Under the pieces are notes generated by a model that saw only the letters and a program-made list of their open reading frames with translations, was not told the DNA's origin and did not search any database. A DNA stretch of 64,000 nt from an uncultured Eggerthellaceae bacterium (lineage in GTDB: Bacteria > Actinomycetota > Coriobacteriia > Coriobacteriales > Eggerthellaceae), in assembly GCA_958452575.1 (NCBI GenBank), contig CAUDUM010000005.1:137583-201582 (forward strand), read 5' to 3'. Positions 1-7,752 of the stretch are shown piece after piece. A program made the translations under genes and the position numbers. Positions within the stretch are counted from its first letter, which is position 1, and each line of letters starts with the position of its first letter.

Positions 1-137
1 TCGTCCCCAAAGGCGGGTTGCGCGCCCAGGCAAAGAGAGCATGCCAGGCAGAGCGCGATCGCGAGCGCTTTGAAGGACGGGGAGGGCGTCGCCGCCGAGG
101 GGACGGTGCGGGCGGGGTCGGACGTGCGGCGATGCAT
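1..137 (-). CDS. 5' end of a secreted or membrane protein gene (truncated by window edge)
   Basis: An open frame on the minus strand starts with ATG at 137-135 and runs off the window after about 45 codons. A GAGG ribosome-binding site lies about 5 bases upstream. The N-terminus has basic residues (MHRRTS), then a Ser/Thr/Pro-rich stretch, then a hydrophobic segment (ALAIALCLACSLCLGA) followed by QPAFGD. This looks like a Sec signal peptide with a long n-region. No lipobox fits well. The mature protein is outside the window, so no function can be given. The frame is too short for ordinary ORF calling but has the expected start signals. Confidence 0.5.
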   Translation of the reverse strand, partial: MHRRTSDPARTVPSAATPSPSFKALAIALCLACSLCLGAQPAFGD

Positions 138-284
138 GATGCCTCGATTCTGGCTGGCGCATACGGCGCAAGCCTAGACGGTTCGGACGAGCATAGCACC
201 TGGGTACCAGTGCGAGCGGCCCATCGAGGCGGAAGGGCCATCTGCCATCGAACCGTTACGGGCGCCGGCGCGCATCCGCGCCGT

Positions 285-1223
285 TTAGAACCATTTGAGC
301 CGTTTGAGCAGCAGCAGCATCAAAACCAGCACGATCGCGGTTATGCCGGTGACGATGGCGAAACCGTAGGGCGAGCCGGAAAAGGGGATCCCCGCCAGGT
401 TCATGCCGAACAGGCCGCCGATCACCGTGGGGACGCACAGCACCAGCGTGATCGTCGCCACCAACTGCATCGTGCGGTTGAGGTCGTAGCTCAAGATGCG
501 GTCAAAATGGTCGATCGTCGAATCGAGGATGTCGGAGTAGATGCGCGTGGTCTCAAGCGCCTGGCGGTTTTCCAGGGAGACGTCGTCGAAGATCTCGCGG
601 ACCTCCTTGCTGCAGCCGAGCAGCACGTAGCGCCGATAGCGCTCGAACGCGGCATCGTTGGTTGCAAGGGAGGTGGTGAAGTAGACGAACGACTCGTCAA
701 GGGTGTAGAGCTCTTCGAGGTCCTTGCGCGAGGGCTTGGCGGTACCGTCGGACACTTCCCTGCGCCGGCGGTCGAGCGAATGCAGGGCGCGGAAGTACGC
801 GGTCGACGATGCCATCAACAGGTCGCTGGTGAATTCCTTGATCTGGAAGGTGTCGTAGAGATCGCGCTGGGATTTGAGCACCGCGATGATGGGCACATGG
901 TAGCGGGAGCAGACGCTCACGACGTGATGGGGCGTCTCGAAGACGGCGAAGGGGATCGTCTCGTATCCGTAGGGCGCTTTGGAGTGGCTGCGCACGGGCG
1001 TGTCGACGATGAACATTGTGTAGTTGTCGTTGGTCTCGACGCGCGACACCTCTTCGAGGTCGAGCGGAGCGCGGAGGTCCTCCTCCTCGATGGAGAAGCG
1101 GTGGGCGATGGCGGCAAGCTCGCCGTCGGTGGGCTCGAACAGGGCGATCCAGCAGCCGGATTCCTCTTCCTCCAGCTTTACGAGCGAGCGTGTCCGCTCG
1201 TCGGTGCGGAAGTATTCGATCAC
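285..1223 (-). CDS. corA: CorA-family divalent-cation transporter
   Basis: 312 residues, close to the usual CorA length. The long N-terminal domain is soluble and acidic or helical. Two C-terminal membrane helices follow (from about residue 260), with the family signature GMN in GGLFGMNLAG at the end of TM1. The short basic tail (LLKRLKWF) is also typical. CorA proteins are pentameric Mg2+/Co2+ channels in the cytoplasmic membrane. The start is a GTG at 1223-1221, chosen because a strong AAGGGAGG lies just upstream; the next upstream ATG (1262) lacks such a site. It is monocistronic, between a truncated secreted-protein gene and a small hypothetical gene. The metal substrate (Mg2+, Co2+, Ni2+ or Zn2+) cannot be told from the sequence. 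Confidence 0.9.
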   Translation of the reverse strand: MIEYFRTDERTRSLVKLEEEESGCWIALFEPTDGELAAIAHRFSIEEEDLRAPLDLEEVSRVETNDNYTMFIVDTPVRSHSKAPYGYETIPFAVFETPHHVVSVCSRYHVPIIAVLKSQRDLYDTFQIKEFTSDLLMASSTAYFRALHSLDRRRREVSDGTAKPSRKDLEELYTLDESFVYFTTSLATNDAAFERYRRYVLLGCSKEVREIFDDVSLENRQALETTRIYSDILDSTIDHFDRILSYDLNRTMQLVATITLVLCVPTVIGGLFGMNLAGIPFSGSPYGFAIVTGITAIVLVLMLLLLKRLKWF

Positions 1224-1321
1224 GGCGCGCCTCCCTTGTCGTCCTGCAACGTCTGCCAGCAAACATAGCAGACAGGGACGGCGTCAAGGCGCGCCGCGAT
1301 GCAAAATCGGGGTAAAGTCGG

Positions 1322-1588
1322 CTACTTCTTGAAGATGCTGTCCAAGATGCCCGAGACGGCGCCGCCGATGTTCTCGCCCATCTCGCCAAGGAAGCCGGCG
1401 ACGTCCACGCCGGTCTCACCGAGCTTGGTCTTGACCTGCTCGACGATCTCGCCCATATCGACGTTGTCGAGATTCTGGCCGGTGATCTCCTCGATGGCGG
1501 CCTTGGGGTCGGCGATGACGTCCTTGATCTTCTCGGGCGCATCCTGCAGGTGGCTGGTGACCTGCTCGACGATCTGATTCACATCCAT
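1322..1588 (-). CDS. Small acidic hypothetical protein (88 aa)
   Basis: The ATG at 1588-1586 is preceded by GAGGAAACC on the minus strand. The protein (MDVNQIVEQVTSHLQ... to ...GILDSIFKK) is acidic, predicted helical and amphipathic, with Gly-rich turns near the C-terminus (FLGEMGENIGGAVSGIL). There is no signal peptide and no convincing membrane segment. I do not recognise a family. A TATAAT box at 1630-1625 (minus strand) suits a promoter with a leader of about 30 bases. It lies 98 bp upstream of corA in the same direction but probably has its own promoter. Confidence 0.65.
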   Translation of the reverse strand: MDVNQIVEQVTSHLQDAPEKIKDVIADPKAAIEEITGQNLDNVDMGEIVEQVKTKLGETGVDVAGFLGEMGENIGGAVSGILDSIFKK

Positions 1589-1932
1589 GGTTTCCTCGTT
1601 TCTAGTCGGGGACGTGTCTGCGGCATTATAAACGGCGGATGCGCGCGTTGATGGGTTGAGGGGAGCGTCTGGCGGTTCGTTCAACAAGGGGTTGAAAAGC
1701 CGGGCCGCGCCGTTGAACCCCCGACGATCGCACGGGATGAGCGGCGTGCGGGCCGCGTCTCCACCTTTTCGTTGAAACGGCGCTTTTCCGTATGTAGGTT
1801 CTCTGTGCGAAAGCGTTGCGCGCGTACTATAGCGGGCGGCTTATCGAGGGGTGGCGATGCGCATGCTCGGCTGCCTCGGATTTCCAAAGGACAAATCAAA
1901 AAAAGACGCAACAGCGCAGAGAGGGTGGATCC
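1589..1932. promoter_or_regulatory. Divergent intergenic region between the small acidic protein gene and mscL
   Basis: 344 bases without a gene. On the minus strand TATAAT at 1630-1625 is a likely -10 box for the small protein gene; I see no good -35. A leader for mscL is likely on the plus strand near 1800-1932. AAACGG/CGCTTTTCC motifs occur around 1770-1795, but I could not assign a function. Confidence 0.35.
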
Positions 1933-2424
1933 ATGAGTCTTGTCACCGAGTTCAAAGAGTTCATCGACCGCGGCAACGTGATGGACATGGCCGTCGGTGT
2001 CGTTATCGGCGGTGCGTTCACGGCGATCGTCACGTCGCTGACCGGCGATGTCGTGCAGCCGCTGGTCGACTTCGTCACCGGCACCACCGAGGAGGGCATC
2101 CCGAACCTGCAGTTCACCGTGCCCGGCACCACCATCACGTTCGGCTTCAGCAACTTCATCAGCGCCGTCATCCAGTTCTTCATCACGGCCGTCGTCGTGT
2201 TCGCCGTGGTCAAGGCGTTCAACAAGGCGCAGAACCTGGGCGGCGACCTGTCCAAGGGCCTGATCAGCAAGGTCACCGGCAAGGACGGCGAGGAGGTTGA
2301 GGTCGAGATGCTGCCCCCGACCTGCCCGTTCTGCTTGGAGGAGATCAAGGAGGGTGCGACCCGCTGCCCGCACTGCGCCGGCGCTCTGCCCGAGCCCGCC
2401 GCTCCCAAGCCCAAGGAGGCGTAA
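1933..2424 (+). CDS. mscL: Large-conductance mechanosensitive channel MscL with C-terminal zinc ribbon
   Basis: 163 residues. The N-terminus (SLVTEFKEFIDRGNVMDMAVGVVIGGAFTAIV) is the classic MscL amphipathic helix plus TM1, and TM2 is at about residues 72-97. The channel opens under membrane tension and releases solutes during osmotic downshock. After the TM2 and helical region comes a non-canonical tail with two CPxC pairs (CPFCLEEIKEGATRCPHC), a zinc-ribbon-like module absent from E. coli MscL. The ATG at 1933 follows GAGGGTGG. A strong terminator lies downstream, so the gene is monocistronic. Confidence 0.95.
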   Translation: MSLVTEFKEFIDRGNVMDMAVGVVIGGAFTAIVTSLTGDVVQPLVDFVTGTTEEGIPNLQFTVPGTTITFGFSNFISAVIQFFITAVVVFAVVKAFNKAQNLGGDLSKGLISKVTGKDGEEVEVEMLPPTCPFCLEEIKEGATRCPHCAGALPEPAAPKPKEA

Positions 2425-2460
2425 GGGTCGACTGCCTTTCCGGCTTACCGTTGTTGTGGA

Positions 2461-2495
2461 AGCGCGCGGGGATTCGCATCCCCGCGTGCTTTTTT
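2461..2495 (+). terminator. Rho-independent terminator of mscL
   Basis: A 12-bp stem (2461-2472 with 2479-2490, one G-U pair) closes a six-base TTCGCA loop and is followed by a T run. It lies 36 bases after the mscL stop. Confidence 0.85.
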
Positions 2496-2531
2496 CTTTG
2501 CAAGCAGCTTTGCCGCTCGCTGCTCGTCGGT

Positions 2532-3002
2532 CTAGCGTCGCGGCGGGGCGGGGACGACGTGACGCAGCCCCGTCTTGCCCATCAGCTCGACGATCGTGCG
2601 CGCTGCCTGCGAGAGCTGCTCCATCTCGTCCGCGTTGAGACCCTCCAGACTGGCTCGCAGGTTCTCATCAACCGCTCGAAGGTGCTCGTCCATCGTCAAC
2701 ATGCCGCGCTCGCTTAGCTGGGCGATGACCATCCGCCGATTCTCGTCGCTTCGCCCGGTGTCCACCAGGCCGCGTTCGCGGAGGCTCTTCAGCGCGCGCG
2801 TCGCCTGCTCAGGTGCTATCCCCACGCGATCGCTGAGCGCCGACATGTTCATGGGGCCCTCCATGTGCAGCGCGATCATCAGATCCATCTGCGTTTTGGT
2901 GAATGCTAGTTCCGGTTGGCTTGCCACAAGGGTCTTTTTGAACAGCTCGTGGAAGTACAGGGTCGCGTGGATGATCGACTCGGTGCCGTGGTTGCGCTCC
3001 AT
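2532..3002 (-). CDS. MarR-family transcriptional regulator
   Basis: 156 residues, typical MarR size. The winged helix covers about residues 40-100: MNMSALSDRVGIAPEQATRALKSLRERGLV is the helix-turn-helix, followed by a wing containing GRSDENRR. The terminal helices would form the dimer interface. MarR proteins usually repress a divergent transporter gene and release DNA on binding a small phenolic or drug-like ligand. Here the neighbour is the divergent MFS-CBS gene, and a near-perfect 26-bp palindrome sits between them. Autoregulation plus control of the exporter is therefore the simplest reading. Confidence 0.88.
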   Translation of the reverse strand: MERNHGTESIIHATLYFHELFKKTLVASQPELAFTKTQMDLMIALHMEGPMNMSALSDRVGIAPEQATRALKSLRERGLVDTGRSDENRRMVIAQLSERGMLTMDEHLRAVDENLRASLEGLNADEMEQLSQAARTIVELMGKTGLRHVVPAPPRR

Positions 3003-3025
3003 GATCCCTCTTTATGGCGAAATCG

Positions 3026-3053
3026 TTGATAAAGGTCAAGCGTTTGCTATACT
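3026..3053 (+). promoter_or_regulatory. Sigma-70-type promoter of the MFS-CBS gene
   Basis: TTGATA (3026-3031), a 16-base spacer and TATACT (3048-3053). The -10 box lies inside the palindromic operator at 3047-3072, so a bound repressor would block polymerase. Confidence 0.65.
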
Positions 3054-3072
3054 TGACGACTGTCAACTATAG
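3047..3072. promoter_or_regulatory. Candidate MarR operator
   Basis: A 26-bp inverted repeat: CTATAcTTGAC, a four-base centre GACT, then GTCAAcTATAG, with one mismatched pair per arm. It covers the -10 region and start site of the MFS gene in the marR-MFS divergent gap. Its position and symmetry suit a MarR dimer; binding is inferred. Confidence 0.7.
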
Positions 3073-3131
3073 AGGCTGAGCGTCCCGACCGCAAGAGGAC
3101 GGGGCGCTTTGTTGCGGAAAGGCGAGGCTGC

Positions 3132-5042
3132 ATGGGATCCTTGGGCATCACGAAAGAGCAGAAGCGCATGGTCGTCGTTTTGCTGGCGGGCGCGGTTTTG
3201 GTGGTTTTGAACCAGACGCTGCTTTCGCCTGCGCTGCCGTCGATCATGCAGCACATGGGCGTCGACGAGACCACGGTGCAGTGGCTCATCTCGGCATACG
3301 CGCTCACCGAGGCGGTCGTGATCCCCTTGGCGGCATGGTTCATGGGGCGATTTTCCACGCGCCGGCTGTTTTTGGGTTGCATGGCGCTGTTCGCGGCGGG
3401 CAGCTTGGTCGCCGCCATCGCGCCGGCGTTCGCGGTGCTGCTGGTCGGCCGCGTGATGCAGGCGATGTCCACCGGCGTCATGATGGTGATGGTGATGTCT
3501 CTGATCCTGCTGACCTTCCCCCGCGAGAGCCGCGGCGCGGCGATGGGCCTGGTGGGCCTGGTGATCGCGTTCGCGCCCGCCATCGGTCCGACCGCGGGCG
3601 GCCTGCTGGTCGACGCGGTGGGCTGGCGCGCGCTGTTCGGCGTCGTGGTCGTCGCGTCGGTGCTGGTGATCGTGTTCGCGCAACGCACGCTCATCAACCA
3701 TGAGGGCTTCCCGCGCACCTCGATGGATCCGCTTTCGGTGATCCTGTCGACGGTGGGCTTGGTGCCGCTGCTGTACGGTCTGTCCTCGTTCGCCTCGTCC
3801 GACAACGCGGCGCCGTGCGTGGGGATGATGGTCGTCGGTCTGGTGCTGGTGGGTCTGTTCGCATGGCGCCAGTTCAAGCTCGACGAGCCGATGCTGCGCC
3901 TCGAGGTGCTCAAGAGCCGCCGCTACCGCACGGGCTTCATCGTCGTGGGCATCCTGCAGGCGATCCTTATCGGACTGAGCGTCCTCATGCCCCTGTATGT
4001 GCAGAACGTCCTGGGATTCTCGGCTACCATCAGCGGTTTGGCGACGCTGCCCGGCGCCGTCCTGGGCGCGGCGATGGGCCTGTTCGCCGGCCGCGTGTTC
4101 GACAAGTCGGGCGTGCGCGGCATCGCGATTGCGGGTGCCATCGTGCTGACGGCGGGCAGCGTCGGGATGTTCTTCCTCGGGGCGGGCTCGTCCATCATCT
4201 TCTTCATCGTCGCCTACGTGTCGGTGGGCATGGGCTTGCAGATGCTCACGACGCCCGTCAACACCTGGGGCGTCAACTCGCTCGACAACGAGCTCGTGCA
4301 GCACGCCACCGCCGTCTCCAACACGATGAACCAGGTGGGAGGCTCGCTGGGCACCGCGCTCATCATGTCGTTCAGCGCCATCGGCCTGTCGATGGCGGCG
4401 CCGGGCGCGTCTCCGGTCGAGCAGCTGGCGACGAGCTACCATCTGTCTTTCATGGCGGTGCTGGTGCTGGCGCTGATCGTTTTGGTGCTGGTGATGCTGT
4501 GCGTCCGCAACCGCAAGGGCGACAAGGACCCCGTGCGCGGCTCGTCGACCACGGTGGATCCCGCCGGCGTGCAGCACACCGTCGCCGAGGTGATGGACAC
4601 CCGCCCGCTGACCATCCCCGCCAGCGCCCATATGGGCGAAGCTGCGCGCGCGTTGGCGGCGTCCGGCGCCAGCGGCGCGATCGTGGTGGGGTCCGACGGT
4701 GCAGTGGAGGGTTTCCTATCCAACGGCGATGTGCTGCGCTACTTTGGCGACGAGATGCAGGCCGTCACGGGATCGACCGGTTTTCTGGTGCTGCGCCAGA
4801 TGGATGACGAGAACGTCTACGAGCGCGTCAAGCATCTCAACGACATCAACGTCGGCCAGATGGCCACCAAGCAGGTCGTGAGCGTGGGGCCGGACGTGTC
4901 GTTCGAGGAGGCGTGCCATGTGCTCGCGGACAAGCGCCTCAAGGAGCTGCCCATCGTCGAGGACGGCAAGCTGATCGGCGCGCTGCATCGCAGCGACCTC
5001 ATGCGCGCGATCGCCTCCATGCTCGAGGATGTCGAGCGGTAG
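3132..5042 (+). CDS. MFS drug:H+ antiporter (DHA2 type) fused to a CBS-domain pair
   Basis: 636 residues. The first ~455 form a multi-helix MFS transporter of the 14-TM DHA2/EmrB type, with WLISAYALTEAVVIPLAAWFMGRFSTRRLF near TM2-3 and a motif-C-like GPTAGGLLVDAVGWRALF. After a linker, about residues 475-632 contain two CBS motifs (VAEVMDTRPLTIPASAHMGE and VGQMATKQVVSVGPDVSFEEA). CBS pairs usually bind adenine nucleotides. Fusion of this kind to an MFS exporter is unusual and suggests transport gated by cell energy state; that part is inference. The divergent MarR gene probably controls it. A terminator follows the stop. Confidence 0.88.
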   Translation: MGSLGITKEQKRMVVVLLAGAVLVVLNQTLLSPALPSIMQHMGVDETTVQWLISAYALTEAVVIPLAAWFMGRFSTRRLFLGCMALFAAGSLVAAIAPAFAVLLVGRVMQAMSTGVMMVMVMSLILLTFPRESRGAAMGLVGLVIAFAPAIGPTAGGLLVDAVGWRALFGVVVVASVLVIVFAQRTLINHEGFPRTSMDPLSVILSTVGLVPLLYGLSSFASSDNAAPCVGMMVVGLVLVGLFAWRQFKLDEPMLRLEVLKSRRYRTGFIVVGILQAILIGLSVLMPLYVQNVLGFSATISGLATLPGAVLGAAMGLFAGRVFDKSGVRGIAIAGAIVLTAGSVGMFFLGAGSSIIFFIVAYVSVGMGLQMLTTPVNTWGVNSLDNELVQHATAVSNTMNQVGGSLGTALIMSFSAIGLSMAAPGASPVEQLATSYHLSFMAVLVLALIVLVLVMLCVRNRKGDKDPVRGSSTTVDPAGVQHTVAEVMDTRPLTIPASAHMGEAARALAASGASGAIVVGSDGAVEGFLSNGDVLRYFGDEMQAVTGSTGFLVLRQMDDENVYERVKHLNDINVGQMATKQVVSVGPDVSFEEACHVLADKRLKELPIVEDGKLIGALHRSDLMRAIASMLEDVER

Positions 5043-5083
5043 GGGCGGGCGGCTCTCTTTTTTGCAGTGCGCTTCGCCAGATT

Positions 5084-5130
5084 GCAACCGCGCCATCCGC
5101 GGATCATGCGGAGGGCGCGGTTGCTTTTTT
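5084..5130 (+). terminator. Terminator of the MFS-CBS gene
   Basis: GCAACCGCGCC and GGCGCGGTTGC arms around an inner ATCCGC/GCGGA hairpin, followed by six T. It starts about 40 bases after the stop codon. Confidence 0.85.
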
Positions 5131-5190
5131 GCAAGCCGATTGTTGCCCGATCGTGAAGCGTGCGTTGTGATCCGGCATGCGTGTGCCGGG

Positions 5191-5196
5191 TATAAT
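5191..5196 (+). promoter_or_regulatory. -10 box upstream of the Ala-rich repeat protein
   Basis: A perfect TATAAT 33 bases before the start codon of the 224-aa protein. Only a weak -35 (TGATCC, spacing 17) is visible. Confidence 0.5.
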
Positions 5197-5228
5197 CGGA
5201 GAAACGTTTCCCAAAGGAGGGCTTCGCC

Positions 5229-5903
5229 ATGGCCGACGTTTCCCGCGACGACTACTTCCATATGCCGATGGATGCCGACGGCGTGTCGGATCCCAACGTG
5301 ATCCCCGCGCAGAACGTGTCGGTGGACGACGTATCAGCTGATGGCGGGACCGATGCTCAGGAGATCCCCGCCGACCGCATCCGGATAGAGACGCCCCATC
5401 GCTGCGCGCGACCTGCGCGCGAGGTTCCCGCCGCCCAGAAGATCAAGGGAGCCGTCCAGATGGCGGGAGGCGCCGCGTTGGTGGCGGCCGGCGTTCCGAT
5501 GTGCGTGCTTCCCGGGCCGGGCGTTGCATCCATCGCAGGCGGCGCGGCGCTGGCGAGCAAGGGGCATCGCAATTTCACCGGACGCGAGGCAACGCCGATC
5601 GAGGCCAAGCTCGATGAGGCTGCAGAGAAGCTCGGGGCTGCCGCCAAAGAGCAGGCGGCGAAGGCTGCGCGAAGCGCAGTGGAGAAGGCTCCCGAAATCG
5701 CAGGTAATGCTGCGCGGACCGTTGCGCAGAAGGCCCCGGAGGTGGCGGGCAATGCCGCGCGCGTCGTGGCGCGGAAAGCGCCTGAGGTGGCGGGGAAGAC
5801 GGTGGTTGCAACCGTGAAGGCGGCGCCCAAGGTCGCCGGCGCCGCAGCCAAAGCCGCCAAGGCAGGCGTCGGATTCGTCGTCAACCGCCGCAAAGGCCGC
5901 TAG
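5229..5903 (+). CDS. Hypothetical protein with a glycine-rich hydrophobic segment and Ala/Lys-rich repeats
   Basis: 224 residues; the start is fixed by AAAGGAGG seven bases upstream. The N-terminal 60 residues are acidic and low in structure. Residues 70-112 (KIKGAVQMAGGAALVAAGVPMCVLPGPGVASIAGGAALAS) form a Gly/Ala-rich hydrophobic hairpin that may sit in or on the membrane. From residue 130 the chain becomes Ala/Lys/Glu-rich, with four degenerate 15-residue repeats of the type KAPEVAGNAARVVAR. The basic tail VVNRRKGR could bind nucleic acid or lipid headgroups. I do not recognise a family. It has its own -10 box and is flanked by terminators, so it is probably monocistronic. Confidence 0.75.
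   Translation: MADVSRDDYFHMPMDADGVSDPNVIPAQNVSVDDVSADGGTDAQEIPADRIRIETPHRCARPAREVPAAQKIKGAVQMAGGAALVAAGVPMCVLPGPGVASIAGGAALASKGHRNFTGREATPIEAKLDEAAEKLGAAAKEQAAKAARSAVEKAPEIAGNAARTVAQKAPEVAGNAARVVARKAPEVAGKTVVATVKAAPKVAGAAAKAAKAGVGFVVNRRKGR
5685..5864 (+). repeat. Four 45-bp coding repeats (KAPEVAGNAARVVAR type)
   Basis: Codons 153-212 hold four in-register 15-residue units: KAPEIAGNAARTVAQ, KAPEVAGNAARVVAR, KAPEVAGKTVVATVK and AAPKVAGAAAKAAKA. The last two have decayed. They predict an amphipathic helical or collagen-unlike lysine-alanine stalk. Confidence 0.75.
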
Positions 5904-6052
5904 CGGGCCAAATCCGATAGCCGGGGGTCGTATTCCGCATAGGCACACCGCCTTCAATATGATTTTGCGCGTGCGGCGGGACTATCCTGTCGTCGCGGCG
6001 GATCTTATGGCAAACACTCCCGGGTGATCTGGGCGTTCGACCCTTCCGTCCC

Positions 6053-6721
6053 TTATCGCTGCATCGGGTTTCGAAGAACGTCCTTCAGCTTATCGCGGGA
6101 AATGACGCCCTCGCGGAGGATGGCGATGCCGTCTTCCGCATCGGGGTCGGCGGCTGCGACCGTGCTGGAGACGGGGCCGGGCGTGGGGCCGCCGTCCAGG
6201 TAGAGCGCCACAGCATCGCCCAGCTCTTCGGCGGCTTCCGCGGCGGTTTGCGCGGAAGCGTCGCCGGAGCGGTTGGCGCTCGACGTTGCAAGCGGCCCCG
6301 TCGCCTCCAGGATTGCCAGTGACGCGGCGGAGTCGGGGATACGGACGCCCTGCGTGCGCGGGAAGCGCTCTCCCTCCGCGACGCGCACGGTGGCGAAGGG
6401 GCAGCCGGGCTCCGCGATGCAGATGGGGGAGAAGCCTCCGGGGCAGAGCGCCCGTGCGAGCTTGTCGAGCGGGGCGGGGAGCGAGAGCCCGAAGCGCGGC
6501 AGGTCGTCAAGCGACGGCAGCAGCACCTGCACCGCCTTTTGGGTGGGACGGCGTTTCGCCGCGAAGATCCGCGCGACCGCGTCGGGGTTCGTCGGGTCGG
6601 CTGCCACGCCGTACACCGTGTCGGTGGGGATGACGACGAGTTCGCCCCGTCCGATCAGCTCCGCGGCAAGCGCGATCGACTCCTCGCCGATCTTTCGGAT
6701 GCCATACGATCCGTCCGTCAT
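6053..6721 (-). CDS. tsaC: L-threonylcarbamoyladenylate synthase (Sua5/YrdC/TsaC)
   Basis: About 222 residues from the ATG at 6721. The YrdC domain carries GELVVIPTDTVYGVAADPTNPDAVARIFAAKRRP, the KRxR/TDTxYG core that binds ATP and threonine, and the SSANRSGD motif near residue 150. The enzyme makes threonylcarbamoyl-AMP from threonine, bicarbonate and ATP, the first step of t6A37 tRNA modification. In this window it stands alone and not with tsaD/B/E. The frame continues 35 codons upstream to an ATG at 6826, but conserved sequence begins after MTDGSYG, so the short form is preferred. The ribosome-binding site is weak. Confidence 0.88.
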   Translation of the reverse strand: MTDGSYGIRKIGEESIALAAELIGRGELVVIPTDTVYGVAADPTNPDAVARIFAAKRRPTQKAVQVLLPSLDDLPRFGLSLPAPLDKLARALCPGGFSPICIAEPGCPFATVRVAEGERFPRTQGVRIPDSAASLAILEATGPLATSSANRSGDASAQTAAEAAEELGDAVALYLDGGPTPGPVSSTVAAADPDAEDGIAILREGVISRDKLKDVLRNPMQR

Positions 6722-7083
6722 CTTTCCGTTTCGCCTCGTTCCGGTCTTTTCCTCGCGCTTTTCCGCCACGCATCGTGCTGTTGCGATGGATGAATGGGCA
6801 TGTTTGCCATGCGGGAAGTGTATCATGCTTGCATCAAGCGGGCTGGATGCAGGTTTTTCAACGATGGTCGACGTTTCGCATAGCGGAAAGCCGCCTGTTG
6901 CAGCATGACTCCTTGCAGCTCATGGGGACGCCCAATCAAAACGCCAGGTGGGGAGCGCGTGGATCGTGATGGGTGTTCGATGGTGATCTGCTTCAGCGTT
7001 TCAAACGAGGTGGTCGCGTCGTCCAACGGGCAAAAACCTGCATCCAATATCGCCTCGACCGTCACTGAGAAGGGGGGCACGTT
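6722..7083. other. Non-coding gap between tsaC and the Nudix gene
   Basis: 362 bases with no convincing gene. It must hold the divergent promoters of tsaC (minus) and the Nudix gene (plus). AT-richer patches occur around 6820-6860 and 7020-7060, but I found no paired -35/-10 with good spacing. No riboswitch or tRNA fold was recognised. Confidence 0.4.
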
Positions 7084-7596
7084 ATGCCGACGCCTGAGTT
7101 CATCTTGAAGCTGCGCGAGAAGATCGGACATGATCCGCTGTGGCTGGTGGGCGTGACCGCCTATATCGAGGACGGCAACGGACGTATCCTGCTGGGCCGA
7201 CGTGCCGACAACGGCAACTGGGCACTCATCTCGGGCATCAACGAACCGGGCGAGGAGCCCGCCGACACCGTCATCCGCGAGGCGTACGAGGAGGCGGGCG
7301 TCGACGTGGTTCCGACGGCGCTGGTTTCGGTGAAGGCGGACGATCGGCTCATCACGTACGCCAATGGGGACCAGACGCGCTACCTGGACCTCCTGTTCAT
7401 CTGCCGGCTGGCGGACGGCGGTGCATCCGAGGCGCACGTCAACGACGACGAGAGCCTGGCGGTGGGGTGGTTTTCGCCGGATGATCTCCCCGAACCGCTC
7501 CAGCCCTCGACCGCCGTCCGCATCGATCGCGTCCGCCGCTACCGCGAGCGCGCCGCAACGGGCGATGCGAGCGCGCTGTTTGCCTTCGGCGGCTGA
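7084..7596 (+). CDS. Nudix hydrolase
   Basis: 170 residues. The Nudix box is complete at about residues 57-79: G-x5-E-x7-REAYEEAGV (GINEPGEEPADTVIREAYEEAGV), which binds the catalytic Mg2+ ions. Residues 20-40 (WLVGVTAYIEDGNGRILLGRRADNGNWALISG) form the first strands of the fold. The family hydrolyses nucleoside diphosphates linked to another group, such as sugar nucleotides or oxidised dNTPs; the substrate cannot be read here. An AGAAGGGGGG ribosome-binding site precedes the ATG. It converges with alkD, and a long hairpin element lies between them. Confidence 0.9.
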   Translation: MPTPEFILKLREKIGHDPLWLVGVTAYIEDGNGRILLGRRADNGNWALISGINEPGEEPADTVIREAYEEAGVDVVPTALVSVKADDRLITYANGDQTRYLDLLFICRLADGGASEAHVNDDESLAVGWFSPDDLPEPLQPSTAVRIDRVRRYRERAATGDASALFAFGG

Positions 7597-7609
7597 GTGC
7601 ACCGAAGGT

Positions 7610-7677
7610 GGATCCGCGACCGAAATGCGCGATAATATGGCGTTCAAATGCGCATTTCGGTCGCGGATCCGTTTTTG
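7610..7677 (+). terminator. Long perfect hairpin with T run (CGACCGAAATGCG element, copy 1)
   Basis: 21-bp perfect arms (7610-7630 and 7650-7670) around a 19-base loop, with TTTTT at 7672-7676. It terminates the Nudix gene in the plus direction. The arm core CGACCGAAATGCG recurs in the hairpin at 30709-30771. Confidence 0.8.
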
Positions 7678-7752
7678 CGCCGGCGCTAAACGGGCGCTTT
7701 CCGTTCGGAAGGCGTTGCCGCTTTTCCTCCGAAGCTGCGTTGACGCGAGCGC

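Noticed and set aside
3063..4631. Antisense frame over the MFS gene
   Set aside because: His/Arg/Gln-rich with no domain; the MFS-CBS gene on the plus strand has start signals and helices.
6823..7647. Antisense frame across the gap and Nudix gene
   Set aside because: It overlaps an intact Nudix gene and has no ribosome-binding site. It mixes coding shadow with non-coding sequence.
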